From Lingula anatina (lineage: Eukaryota > Brachiopoda > Lingulata > Lingulida > Lingulidae), in the NCBI RefSeq assembly GCF_001039355.2, contig NW_019773626.1:392430-456429 (forward strand): a stretch of DNA of 64,000 nucleotides, read 5' to 3'. The first letter of the stretch is position 1. Each line of letters begins with the position of its first letter. Positions 38,360-49,756 of this stretch are shown here, in pieces. The translations under genes were made by a program, and so were the position numbers. Below the pieces are notes generated by a model. That model was not told where the DNA came from, made no database searches, and saw only the letters and a program-made list of their open reading frames with translations.

Positions 38360-38384
38360 CTGTCCTTGACATGTTTCACGTGCA
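38360..38384 (-). promoter_or_regulatory. Conserved upstream CACGTG block, copy F
   Basis: Plus-strand ctgtccttgacatg then tttcacgtgca, about 443 bases before the start codon. Confidence 0.5.
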
Positions 38385-38922
38385 ATAATCAAGAGTAAAA
38401 CTCTTGAAACGCTTGAACTTAAAATGCTTCCATCATGCATAAGCTGAGCCTGCTCATTTATTTGTGTTTTTTTTCCACTTGGTGCTATTACAATAACTTG
38501 GATTACACAGGAATGATTTCGATATTTTTCTTATATTTCGTTTTCTGTATTGTAGTGATAATCCCTGAATCTGGTGTTAAGCAGCCATGCAGGCATATTC
38601 ACAAGAACAAAAAGTTTGTAGCAGGTATAAGGACAGGTAGTTATTCAAGAATATTCCGTCACCAATTGACACTTAATCAGTGATCATTTCAAGTGACGAT
38701 GGATTCTTTTACTTGTTATAAGTGAATTTACATATTTCGGATCAAAACTATACAGATATGTTGTCTAATAATACAACATTCCGAGGAGGAGATCTATTTC
38801 ATTATATGTATCATGGAACTGATTGTCAAATAGCATCGAAATACCTATTACGTGCTAGTAAGAGTGCATGAGCATGATATTGGACTGGCTAGTAAATATT
38901 GTCCACATTTGTCTGGTAAATA

Positions 38923-40295
38923 CACACACTGGACAAAAGAAGTGTGACCCCCTCAATCAGAGAACTGAAAGAAGGCAGATCTTGGGTAGTTATAATGCCT
39001 GGTTTACTTATAATGTGACTAATGAGTAAGAACCCCTGTACCATGGAATCGTATTGTTGGTCTTGTACATTTACAGCAAATGTTATTGATGTCTTCCTCC
39101 TATTGACAAGATACAGGCAATTTTCTAACGATTATAGACGTCAAGTTATTAATCCGTAGAGGCGGAATATAAGCAATGTCAGACTATCGATGCAGTTGGT
39201 TTGTTCAGTCAGAACCGTGCAGAGGGTCTGGTCTCAGTATAGAAACACTGGATCAAGAGACAAATCGCCACTGATAGGTCGTCCAAGAAAAAATGCTGAC
39301 CGTGAAGACCGACGACTGATTTTTATGTCCAGGTTGTCAAGGTTCGACATTGCTTGTCAGTGGAACGATTTCACAAATAAGAATCTGTCTGTGAAAACTG
39401 CTAGGCGTCGGTTACATGCTCAGAGAGTGTACAGCAGGGTAGCCAGACTGAAACCTCTTATATCATTACAAAACAGGCAAGGTAGAGTGAACTAGGGCCA
39501 ACAGGATCTGGAACTGGACAGTCCATGACAATTGGTCCTATATAGTTTTTCTGATGAGTGTCGCTTTGATCTGACCTCTATGGACAGAAGGGTCCGATGC
39601 TGGCGAACTGCTGGTAGTAAAGTATTTGAACCACATACACTGAATTTTCGAACCCGGAGAAGCATATTCATCATGGTGTGGGGCAACATCAGCATCCATG
39701 CCGTTGGTGACTTGGTAGTGGTTGATGGAAACATCAATTACTTGAAATATATCGATGTTTTGGAGTCAAACTTGCTACCATCTATTACTAACATGTTTGG
39801 TGACAGGAATTAGCCATTTGTTCACCAGGATGACAATGCTCCTTGTCACAGACCCAGAGCAGTTGATTATTGGTTCGACCAACAGGAAATTCGCAGGGTG
39901 ATGTGGCCTGCCCAGAGTCCGGATGCAAACATAATAGAAAATGTGTTGAATGATAAGTCAAAACTTTTGACAAATGCCCGTCCAACCAGCAGACAAACTC
40001 TGTTAGATTCAATGTTTCATGCTTGGGCCAGCATAAGCCCTGAACGCAACAGACAATTATATGAATCCTTGCTTCGCAGACTGGCAGCTATTATTAGGTC
40101 ACGTGGCTATGCCACTAAGTACTAATTTTGGACTTGAAACTGCATATCTTGGTAGAATGTATATTTTGTTCTCATTTTGCTTTTTTTTNAATTTGATGTT
40201 AATAAAATGATACCAGGAGCATATTATTCCACAGTCATTTATCTCCCCCAAAGTATTGGTTCAGTAGGGGTGACACTTCTATTGTCCAGTGTGTG
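38923..40295 (+). mobile_element. Tc1-like DNA transposon, decayed (1373 bp)
   Basis: The terminal inverted repeats start cacacactggacaa.agaag, about 28 bp with few mismatches, and are flanked by a TA duplication (38921-38922 and 40296-40297). The uninterrupted target is visible in the neighbouring unit (ggtaaatataaacc at about 35579-35592), which proves insertion after the unit had duplicated. It encodes a Tc1/mariner-superfamily transposase and is non-autonomous now because the reading frame is broken. Confidence 0.93.
39190..40125 (+). pseudogene. Tc1-family transposase (DD34E), frameshifted
   Basis: The first part (39190-39495) carries the helix-turn-helix and GRPRK hinge typical of Tc1 transposases (PLIGRPRKNADRED). 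The second (about 39532-39813) has the first catalytic Asp in SDECRFD and MVWGNI. The third (about 39814-40125) has the second Asp in HQDDNAPCHR and the Glu in SPDANIIEN, spaced as DD34E. Frameshifts lie between about 39490 and 39555, and an in-frame TAG is at 39811-39813, so no active enzyme is made. There is an ambiguous base (n) at 40189, after the coding region. Confidence 0.9.
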
Positions 40296-40561
40296 TATAA
40301 ACCATTTGTCATATCAGCACGGCAAAACGCCATAACTGGTGAAAACGGCAAAGGATGGCATCAGTTTAAGTTTCATAACTTTTAAAAAAGGAAAGATGTA
40401 TATGGACCCATTCAAGTGCTTCTTTTCACTGCAGGTATGCTGTCAAACGTAGTGTGGCTCTTTAAACTGAAACACCATTGTCCTGTCTCTGCCTAGCCAC
40501 GTCCACTCCACGGTAGGTGGGGGGGGCAGTGACGGTGAAAAGAAAAAGCTAAGAGGACACA

Positions 40562-41180
40562 ACTGCTCTCTATAGTTCTCTTCACATCTTCTTTTCTAAT
40601 CTTAAAAAAAAACAAATCGTGTAATACGCCCTAGTACACGTTATACAGTGCATAAATTTCATTTTTTTGAATCAATCATACTGTCTTTTTTACTTCATGA
40701 CAGAGACAACAGTTTCACAAATTCCTAAAAAGTGTTCTGCTGGATAATCTGATAGAAAACATTCCGGCAAATAACCACGTTTTTTCTCCCGAAAAAGTCA
40801 GAAATATTTCAATTTTGAGTGATAGATGTGCATCATATTCCATACGCATCGAGTCATATTGCATTTGGCGAATTTTACCAATAAGTCTTATTCTTCTTGC
40901 AGCCACGGATTTAAGGAAAAACCGCAAAACATTATTTCACAATTAAATATGTTTCCTGCTTTTCATTTAGTCCATCTGTCTGTCAGCTTGTTATATTACA
41001 AAAGTGTTTCGCCAAAAAGAAAAAGGTTCTAAAACATTACCAGGTATATCAACACCGTATTGTGTTTCTTTCACTCTCGTTTTGGATGACATGGTGTTTC
41101 ATTTTAGCTTACTTTCCGAGTCAGTGGACAAACAGACCGCCAGTAGTACCACTAAGAGCAACCAACTTGGTGTTGTTCAT
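40562..41180 (-). pseudogene. Secreted peptide precursor copy G, dead
   Basis: It is homologous to copy C but broken in several places. The signal-peptide exon (start codon 41178-41180) lacks five bases after the Val-Ala codons, which shifts the frame to a stop within 20 codons. The exon 2 acceptor is GG instead of AG and its donor is AT instead of GT (near 40850-40910). One arginine codon run is interrupted by ATA. Exon 3 is cut off at 40562, where sequence from another part of the unit begins. The TATA-like box is tatacaa. The gene should give no product. Confidence 0.85.
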
Positions 41181-41625
41181 CTTGAGGTGCTTGGTATATT
41201 CGTATAACGCAGTTTTAAAAGTAAAGTGGGTGACAACGGTCCCTCTCCCCGTCTTGTATATTGAGTTTGGCGAAACATACCGTAAAGACAAAATATGATT
41301 TCATTTATCTTTTCCTAAAAGTGATGATAAACTGTGAAACAAAATTTGTGATGCAAAATTTTGCTTATGCGTCATTAGAATAAATATTGGACGTGTAAAT
41401 ATTGCATATTACTTGTATTATTCATATAAATATATTAGTATAAAAAAGAATAGAATAAAATAAAATAGAATAGAATAGAATAAAAAGTTTGATCACTGGG
41501 GTAAAATCGTCAATGAGTCATTGAGGAAATTCGAGCCCGATCCCTTGCTATGCACTTGAACTGTAAAGTCGTCTGCATCATATTTACTGCACCAATTTTT
41601 CCAAAAGTGTCACCTCACAGGTTAG

Positions 41626-41650
41626 CTGTTCTTGGCCCCGATCACGTGCA
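41626..41650 (-). promoter_or_regulatory. Conserved upstream CACGTG block, pseudogene G
   Basis: Plus-strand ctgttcttggcccc then gatcacgtgca. The block survives although the gene is dead. Confidence 0.4.
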
Positions 41651-42293
41651 CCCTTGCAAAGACACGCCAATAATACGCCAGTACGAAAGGACAATTAAAC
41701 TTACAATCGATATTACAAAGCATTAGTTATTTATCTTTATGCCAACCCTTTGCCAATGGTGTTTTGAAATAGTGCAATTTTAATGTTATCTCCTACTGCA
41801 TGTAGATTATAAATTATTTTTTCACGTATAATAATTTGATTTTTTCCTTATCCCCCGAAGTTGAAATGCTGTTTCTTATGACGTAACCTGTAAAATTCGT
41901 AAAACACCTTGTGTCATGCATTTTGTTTGTTAATGACATGCCAGATGTAACCTTGAGGCCTGCAGCCGTCACCGTTATAATCACAATATTTTTACTTCGT
42001 ATTGTATGTTAGTCACAGGCTTCGTTTCTGATGTGAAGCGTGTTAAATAATCTGACACTGCAAGTCTTTTTTTCATAATTCCCTGCTGCTGTAAATAATG
42101 CTGGTATATAGTTTTCTGATATTTGTGTGTTGTTTTTATCTCCTAATCCCCTGAAGCTGAAACACGTTTTGCATGGATACGCTTGTAAAGACACATCATT
42201 TCATGTGACACCTTGTGTTATATTACATTCATTAACGACATTCCAGAGGTAACCTGGTGTCCTCCATTACCACCACAATACTGGGTGGAATTA

Positions 42294-42481
42294 GAACGCA
42301 TTCAGAACAGCGGACTAACAAATCTGCGGATCAACTATGGTAACCGATTTAAAAACTTGCCTATTACTGATGAGACACTTTTATAAAAATAGATTCTCCG
42401 CGGGGATTACACAGCAAGCATTCCAGTTGGTCGGCCATATTTGATCCGAGGATCCGTTAGTCCGCTGTTCTAAATGCGCTC
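42294..42481. mobile_element. 188-bp hairpin MITE (copy 2, duplicated with its block)
   Basis: Same element and same flanks as 29067-29254, with TTA on both sides (42291-42293 and 42482-42484). Its position within the C/G-type block shows it was carried along by segmental duplication. Confidence 0.8.
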
Positions 42482-43544
42482 TTAGTGCACAGGCTACATT
42501 TTAATATTTATTTCTTCCAACTTCCATTAGCCTTTAAACAATTTGCAATAATTGCCTGTTACCATTCCCATACCCTCTGCAGTTCATTGGCGTTTAAGTA
42601 GATGTTGTAGGAGTGCAGTTTATTTTCTTGAAAATCACTCAAAATTATATATATATTGACTGCAATATGCGATATCTAAGATTTATTTCTGTTTTACATT
42701 GAATTTCGTGATTGTATATAGTTACGATTAGTATGGCATTTCACAGAAGAGTGGCACTCATATTTGAAAGAAATAAACACAAGGTGTACGTTAAAAATGT
42801 AAGATATGGCAACAGCGAAGTTAAAAAGGCTATGCTTTTGTTTTTTCTTGGTGTATCCCAATAATCTTTGGTATCTTTAATCTGAATCTTTCTAACTCAA
42901 TATTTTTCTAACCAACAATTACGAGTCTGGATGCATGTCCTCATACCGCGGATAACACCAAGACAGTGGGTATAAAATAAAAAAGGATTCTCAATTCTCA
43001 AAGACACAAGTACAAGCAAGTTGTCTATTTATTATACTTAAGAAAGCACAAGTTATTTCCTTTAAAGCACAGTACCACTTGTATTGTCATATTTGCCTCA
43101 CATACATGTCCAGAGTGAGCGGAAACAAGTAACCAATCAGCGCACAGTGCCATGAATTCTACACGGAACAGGGTTTAGTCTCTTCCAATTATTATGAGAA
43201 GATAAACCAATCTTTTTCTTCCGATAATTGATCAATATCATTATCAGATAAGCAGCACTTACTTGAATAAGCACTTCAAGTATAAATCTCCCGATGGCGA
43301 CTAAAGTTCAGGATTGCTGGCTAGTTTGTCGTGGCCAAGGCTTACGTATATTTCCAGAAGGAAAAAGCTAAGTTTCTAAATGTAAAAGTTTCAGTGTTAG
43401 TGTTTGTGCATTGAAGCCTAATTGATAGTATTTATTAAGTTACGTACTACATTTCTGGCATAAATTGCTGGCACAACTGTTAGATCAGCGAAGGTGTCGT
43501 TGGGTTCGTCTCGAGCGGTTTGTATGGTAGCAGGTGTTTGTAAA

Positions 43545-44312
43545 TCACTCTCCGTCGATACCAAGTTCTTTATCCTGTTCATCTGATTCCTCTACAGCCC
43601 TCTTCATGATCCTCTTCAAGTTTTCATTGCCAATCTACACAAAAATTCAATGTGCTGTATGTCATTGTACGTGTTATACATATAACTATATTTAATTTAG
43701 GGAAGACACCTTTACTTTATCGCAGAGAATACAGAATATCGCAGGTTTCTAAAGAGTAATCTGATAGATAATCTGATGAGAAACATGATAGCTTGTACCC
43801 ACGTTTTATCAAAACGGTCTGATATTGAATTGTTTCAGTTTTAAGTGATGCAAATATTAGTCTGTGAAATCTAGATACGCATAAATCTGTTAGTAAAATC
43901 AAATTGCTTAATTGATTAATTATTTAGTTCATACGCACCGAGTCAGATTCAATTGGGCGAATTTTACCATATCGTCGTCTTCTTCTTCCTAAACATTAAG
44001 TGTTAAAAAAGAAATACAAAATATCAATAAAAAATTGCTTTCCTCTTTATCATTTTATCTAACTGTCCGTCTACTTATTACATTGCAAATGCGATCCACT
44101 GTCTGTTGTTTAATATTGGAAAGCCATCCAATAGGCCACATGTACAACGGTAATCATAACATGTGCTCGTAAAATTTTTTTAAAAAAGTCATATTCTTTC
44201 ACCCTCGTTTGGATGGCATGGTATTTCATTTCAACTTACCTTCCGAATCCGTGGACAAACTGACCACCAGTAATACCACCAAGAAGATTGCGACCAACTT
44301 GTTGTTGTTCAT
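43545..44312 (-). CDS. Secreted Arg-rich/acidic peptide precursor, copy H (70 aa)
   Basis: Exons: 44312-44240 (signal peptide MNNNKLVAIFLVV...STDSE), 43988-43939 (GRRRRRYGKIRPIESDS, identical to copy F) and 43634-43545 (IGNENLKRIMKRAVEES then DEQDKELGIDGE). The TATA-like box is at about 44387-44393; AATAAA on the minus strand is at 43431-43436. F and H are sister copies at an offset of about 6.4 kb. This is the most upstream intact copy in transcriptional order. Confidence 0.82.
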
Positions 44313-44742
44313 CTTGAGAAACTCGGTATGTTCGTATAACGCTGTTTTAAAAGTGGACTGGGTGGCAACAACCCCTTTTTCCGTCTTTTATATTTCGATG
44401 GGCGCAACGAACCGTAAAAGAGAATTCTATTTTATTTGTATCCTACTTAAAATTAATCATTTATGATTCAACGAACTTTGCTTATGCGTTATTAGTAAAT
44501 AGATATTGTCCTTCTAACACACAAATTGTATATACAACTTGGGTCACTGATACATATTGATAAAAAATGAAGTAGACTGTATCGATTTTTTGGGCAAAAA
44601 AGCCCCTGATTACTACTGTAAAATCCTGTTGTCACCTCTTGCGCCTGTGAGAAAATTTGACCCCGTTCCCCTGCACTGGGTTTTTAAATCACCTGTCTTT
44701 TCTTATTATACTTTTCCCCAATGAAGTCACCTTACAAGTTAA

Positions 44743-44766
44743 CTGTCCTTAACCACGTCACGTGCA
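44743..44766 (-). promoter_or_regulatory. Conserved upstream CACGTG block, copy H
   Basis: Plus-strand ctgtccttaaccacg then tcacgtgca, about 431 bases before the start codon. Confidence 0.5.
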
Positions 44767-46319
44767 ATGATAATGCAGGTGTGCAGTCAGAAGTGGTTAG
44801 GCTCTTCAAATTGAAGACGGAAACTCTTCACGTCAACTCCAGGGTACGTACGGGGGGCAGTGACGGCGAAAAGAGAAAGCTAAGAGGACATTAATGTCTT
44901 AATAAGTTGAATCAGCATACAATTTTTTTATTTAGATTCTTAAAGAAAACCAGAAAGTAGTATAATTATGTTCACCATCTTCCTTCGTGAATCTTTCAGC
45001 ACAATGTTGTTAGTAGAAAAAGTTTGGAAGCTCTAGAACAAGTTTATACGTTTCACTACCACCTTGCACGAAGTGATCTTATTTATTCTATTTCAGTCCA
45101 AACTCTGATGGATTAACCTTAAATGCAACCTTACACCTTGAGTGATCTTACTTCTAAGGATTTATTATTTCTATACATTTTTGCCCCACCCCAGTTGAAC
45201 CAGTTATGGGCCACTGCTTGTACATAAAAGTTCTCTATTTGTTATTCCAGCCCAAACTCTGATAGGTGCAACCTCGACAAGAAATTCGACCCCTCTGCCC
45301 TACTTCTACACTGCATGAACAGCAAAAAATCAGCGGACACATAAAGATTAAAGAAATTCATTAACCTACATCCAATTTCCTATTCAATTTTTATTCCTAC
45401 ATCCAATTCCTACATCCAATTTTTATTTTTCTTTTTTAGCGAATTTATGCAACTGTGTATGTCAATCAAATTACTATTTCGTGTCAGTTAGAGTGATCAG
45501 GTTATACATACTTTCACCGGCTGAGAAATATTGTCCTCATTTGTTTGGTAAATATAAACTATGTGTCACATACCAGCACGATTAAACGTCATAATTGGTT
45601 AAATTGGGAAAGGCAAGAAACAGTGATTTTTCAATATTAATAAAATAGAAAATATATTTACACGCCGCGAATTAGATGGGCCCATTTTAGCATGTTAATT
45701 TATTGCAGGCATGCAGTCAGCTTTGATTTGGCTCTAAAAATATATAAGACAAAAAGGGCAGCCGTGCCCTCCCCACCCCACCCCCCAGCCACACCCACTG
45801 CTCGATACATCACGTGACCAGTGGTAATAAAGAGAAACGTCTCAGCGGACACATAACGATTGAATCAATTTTGAATCAACGTCAGTTTTTTTTTTATTTT
45901 GGAAATTTAGATTATTATTGAAAACCAAAACTTAGATGTAGTACCATTATGATCACCAACGTCTCTTGACGACTCTATTAGCAAAATGATATCTGTAAAA
46001 GAGTTTGGAAACTCTAGAACAAGTTCATACTTTTTGTTTACACCCTGCATCGAGTGATCTTACTTTCAGCGATTCATTATTTCTACACATCTTCATGAAA
46101 ACATCTTACCGGTAGATATGTGTGACCCCAGCTGGACTTGTTCTAGGCCACTGCTATTACATAAAGGCAATGTGTTGGAACTGGTTTCAATTGTCCTGTC
46201 GAAAAAGGTGATATATATCAAGGTCAAAACACAATAGGATATGCAAGGTAACTGCAAATAATTGGGAGTGCAATTTCTTCTTTTTTTCATAATGTATGGC
46301 CTACTAGGCGTGAAATAAC

Positions 46320-47100
46320 AGTTGGTATATACAGTGCAATTTTGATCTAGCAGAAGACAAGATTTGCGTCAAAATCGTTTGACAAGAGTCGTTTAACAGG
46401 AATTTGAAAAAGCTTGAAAGATATAAAATATTTTGACCATGGAATTTGGCAAATGGAAAAGATTTTGTCAACGTACCGAAGCATACTGTTAATGTAAAAA
46501 TATTTAATATGTACCTATGACTTATGTTTAAAACCTTTATTTTTTTCCTTTTTTATGCTAATATTAAAAGACTCTTTTCACTACCCAACCATGTCACCCC
46601 TCTTATTTGATCTTAATAATGGTTGACCTTCACCCTAACGTGGCATCGATCTCGAGGGGAAAACACCAGACCATGTCACCTACTCAACAAGGGCAAAAGA
46701 TTTTTATGTGCCGCAGGGACGGAAAATGTACCCGCCACATTCAGAATAGGGGACTAACTAGTCCGAGGGTCAAATATGGCCGAACCACTTGAATACTTCC
46801 CCACAGGATATCTGTTCAGTGTATATTAGCGGATTAGACGGCAAGCTTTGTAGTGGGTCGCCATATTTGACCCTCGGACTTGTTAGTCGCGTATTCTGAA
46901 TGGGGCCTAATACGGTACATGCACTGTTAGAGCTAGGCATTACGATTCAAATGGTTACGTCGACGTACTAGCTGCTAAACTGTAAAAGAGCACAGTCCAC
47001 ATACTCCGATCCTATCTTGTTTTTATATTCTGTTGCGAGTGTTGCCGAACGTTGCAGAGATTTTCAAATTAATTATCAAATTCTTGTTTTATTTCTTTAA
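46320..47100. other. Intergenic region right of the peptide array
   Basis: Homology to the array units ends near 46.3 kb. The stretch holds a hairpin MITE (46730-46908) and otherwise nothing I recognise. Confidence 0.5.
46730..46908. mobile_element. Hairpin MITE related to the 29.1/42.3 kb family
   Basis: The inverted ends share attcagaata and gtccgagggtcaaatatggc. The layout (end motif, ggactaac, then a gatc/ggtc-aaatatggc word) parallels the 188-bp MITE but is clearly diverged. The duplication is short and ambiguous (TA or TWA). Confidence 0.65.
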
Positions 47101-47159
47101 CAAGGGTGACGATGGCTCTTCTTGTAACAAATGCCGAGGCATGTTTTATAAATTAACCG

Positions 47160-47700
47160 ATTAGATTTGGAATATGCTGCCCCTGTCTGGCACTTTGGGT
47201 TAACGAAGGAATTGACTGCCCTAGTAGAAAAGTCTCAAGAAAGAGCTCTCAAGATAATTTATCCTGATCTTGAATATGACGCTGCTTGTGGACACAGTAA
47301 ACTTGAACTACTGAGTGAAAGACGGCTCAATGCATGCAAAAAATTGTTTATTAGTATTTCAAATGAACCGGATCATAGACTGCATTATCTTTTACAATCA
47401 AAACAAAATGTCAAATATTCATTTAGGGAACAGGAAACATTCAAAAGACCTAAAATTAAAACCAAATGATCAATAAGTGACTTTTTAACAAGTGCCATAT
47501 ACAAGTTTCAGAATTAACTGATAGACTTTTATTTCTATTTTAAACCTTGCATTTTAGATATTGTGTTTTAAATTTGTTTACATATGTCTTTTAATATTCC
47601 TTAATTTTACTTAGTAATGGTTTTATTCAACTATGATGCAATGATTGTAATTATCCAACCCTCGGGTTGAAAGTTTGGTAATAATAATAATAATAATTTA
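47160..47700 (+). mobile_element. 5'-truncated non-LTR retrotransposon (reverse transcriptase C-terminus)
   Basis: The open stretch 47167-47469 reads LEYAAPVWHFGLTKEL, then ERALKIIYPD and LSERRLNACKKLF, the conserved region after the reverse-transcriptase domain of jockey/CR1-like elements. After an in-frame TGA (47467-47469) the frame continues with a typical ending (SISDFLTSAIYKFQN then stop). The 3' end is a hairpin (caaccctcgggttg) followed by AAT triplets near 47680-47697. Everything 5' of the RT end is missing, as expected for dead-on-arrival copies. Confidence 0.85.
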
Positions 47701-47744
47701 AAGCATAATAATAATAATAATTTAGATCTATATAAATTTGCGAT

Positions 47745-48175
47745 TGTCACAATCCCATCCGTTGCAATTTTAGTTGTGAAGTCATGAACAGTCATCTGTC
47801 ATTCTTTGAAAATGGCCCATGTCGATTCGATGTTGGCTGTGTCAGTCTCACCCGTTGCAATTTTAGTTGTGGTGAAGTCTTGGAAATTAAAGTTATTTGC
47901 CATTCTTTGTAAATGTACCATGTGGACCAATCTCATCTGTTGCAATGATGGTTGTACCTGTCATGTAGTAAACATGTAGTATTGATATAGAATATCATGA
48001 CCAAGTCATATAGTGCCTCGCATGTTCCTCTTGCAGGAGTGGTCAGGAGGTTTGACAGCGTGATCATGCATCTGACGTGACAGGTAGTATTGATATAGTA
48101 TATCGTGATCAAGTCATTTAGTGCCTCGCATGTTCCTCTTGCAGGAGTGGTCAGGAGGTTTGACAGCGTGACCAT
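47745..48175 (+). repeat. Short tandem repeats: about 90-bp and 108-bp units
   Basis: The word gttgcaattttagttgtg recurs at about 47761 and 47850, with a weaker third copy near 47939 (period about 90). Then a 108-bp unit, starting tagtattgatatag at 47977 and 48085 and ending gtttgacagcgtga, occurs twice with few changes. Non-coding. Confidence 0.8.
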
Positions 48176-48179
48176 AATA

Positions 48180-49723
48180 GTTTGACATTTTTTTCACAGT
48201 TTATCAAATACGCAGTGCAGATAGTCTTACCGATTACGGTCTTTTTATTTCTGTCTTTATTTCAAAATCGAATCTTATTAATATTTGTGCATAACATTCT
48301 ATGTTTGCATTTATTCCTGTTTTATTGTTCTAAAATACAGTGTTAACATTTTCATTGGACTAATTTTCCAAAACACGGCTATAGTTACCTCTGTTTTCCT
48401 TTAAACAGGTTTCCATGTGCTTAGGCGGGAAAATATTCTGGGCATCGGCCAGACTTTGGCTTAGCTGGTTCGGCATTGCCTAAGACCAGTGTACCGTTGA
48501 ATCGACGAGTAATTTATGGTCACAGAGTCTCTCCTGGGTTCATACCTGGCGATCTTGATACCCACGGTAGCCGCTCAGTGCCTTATTTGGTTCTACAAGT
48601 AATCTTCAATTACTCAAGTATTACTCAAATTCAAGTACAAGTGCACTGCGTGGACGGGCATTGACATCTTGTAGAATAAAACATATATGCCACATGTAGT
48701 TCTTTTTGGTTCTTGTTATATTCACACCATATTTTTTCAGTTTACAAGTTGATTAACTTTGGTGATAGAATAGTTTGAAAGCAGCTGTTCATTATGCATG
48801 TACCCGTAATATATGTTAAATTTAATTTTCTTCATATTTTCATCAAACACTACGGGTACATGTTTAATAGGTGCACACTTCAGTATGTAAACAATTAACA
48901 CAAACGTTCAAACCGGACTTGTTTTTAAGACAAGGGCATATTTGCGGTAATACAGTGTAGGGGGCCTACGTGACCGTGACCCTCACCTTAAGCTTCAATG
49001 TACCTGTGACATCTTAACTAGGTCAACCTTTTCCACGTGATGTGACCTACATTCCATAAATACACCGTGTGTCAATAGAGTCCGGATATATTGACGGCGT
49101 GTTATTTCAATTTTTGCGCAGTTAGAGAAATCTGTGGTCTTTACTGGACTGTTTGTGCCTTGTGGTTCTAGAGTGAGTATATTTTTAATTTCATATATCT
49201 GTACACGCAAAAGCATGATTGTGATCGTGTCAGGCTACATGTAGGTCTACATTGTAAGTTAATCTTCGCTGACACAAATACCGGTAGTGGTAGACGTGCG
49301 TTTATTTGTGTACGTGTCGTACTCATCAACGTCTTAAACACATTGCGAAAGGATATTGTCATATATCGTGATCAAAAACAGATATTTGATCAATCACAAA
49401 CTGTGTGCTCTGCAGCCTTTAAGAGATATAACAATATGCCAGCCAATGAATTATATAGATCGCTGTAAATACAGGTAGACAGCGTGCGGCGTGCAGGGGT
49501 CACGGTCAACCTTCGTCGAAGGGTTGATTTGTATAAGGGTTGTTTTGACAAGGGTTGTTCTTGCTGCTCGTCTGTTATATGTTGGGAATATAATATATCT
49601 GCATGCAGTTGTTAAACTGACGGATCTTTTTCCCAATATCTCTTAGAAACTGCTATCTACATGTATCTACATGTAGTGTACTGTCTGTGGCAGGGAAATG
49701 ATCATAGGCTTAATGTCAGGTCA

Positions 49724-49756
<33 letters not shown>

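Larger units (their letters stand above)
18200..46320 (-). repeat. Tandem array of eight peptide-gene units (A-H)
   Basis: Eight related units, about 3-4 kb each, all in the same orientation, each contain the three-exon precursor gene described below plus conserved flanks. Landmarks recurring in the units include a far-downstream block with 'accaacaa..gagtcggga' and 'catatttgcct' (19.5, 26.7, 29.7, 33.2, 36.5 and 42.9 kb), and a far-upstream block around 'ggccactgctt' (25.1, 32.8, 36.1, 45.2 and 46.1 kb). The left edge is near 18.2 kb, where words shared with 28.9 and 42.1 kb begin (ggatacgctt, caccttgtgt). The right edge is near 46.3 kb, where homology to 25.2 kb stops. Spacers carry MITEs, one Tc1 element and no other convincing genes. 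Confidence 0.85.

Noticed and set aside
47745-48175. CRISPR-like spaced repeats
   Set aside because: Repeat units are about 90 and 108 bp with only two or three copies in a eukaryotic sequence; no short repeat-spacer structure.
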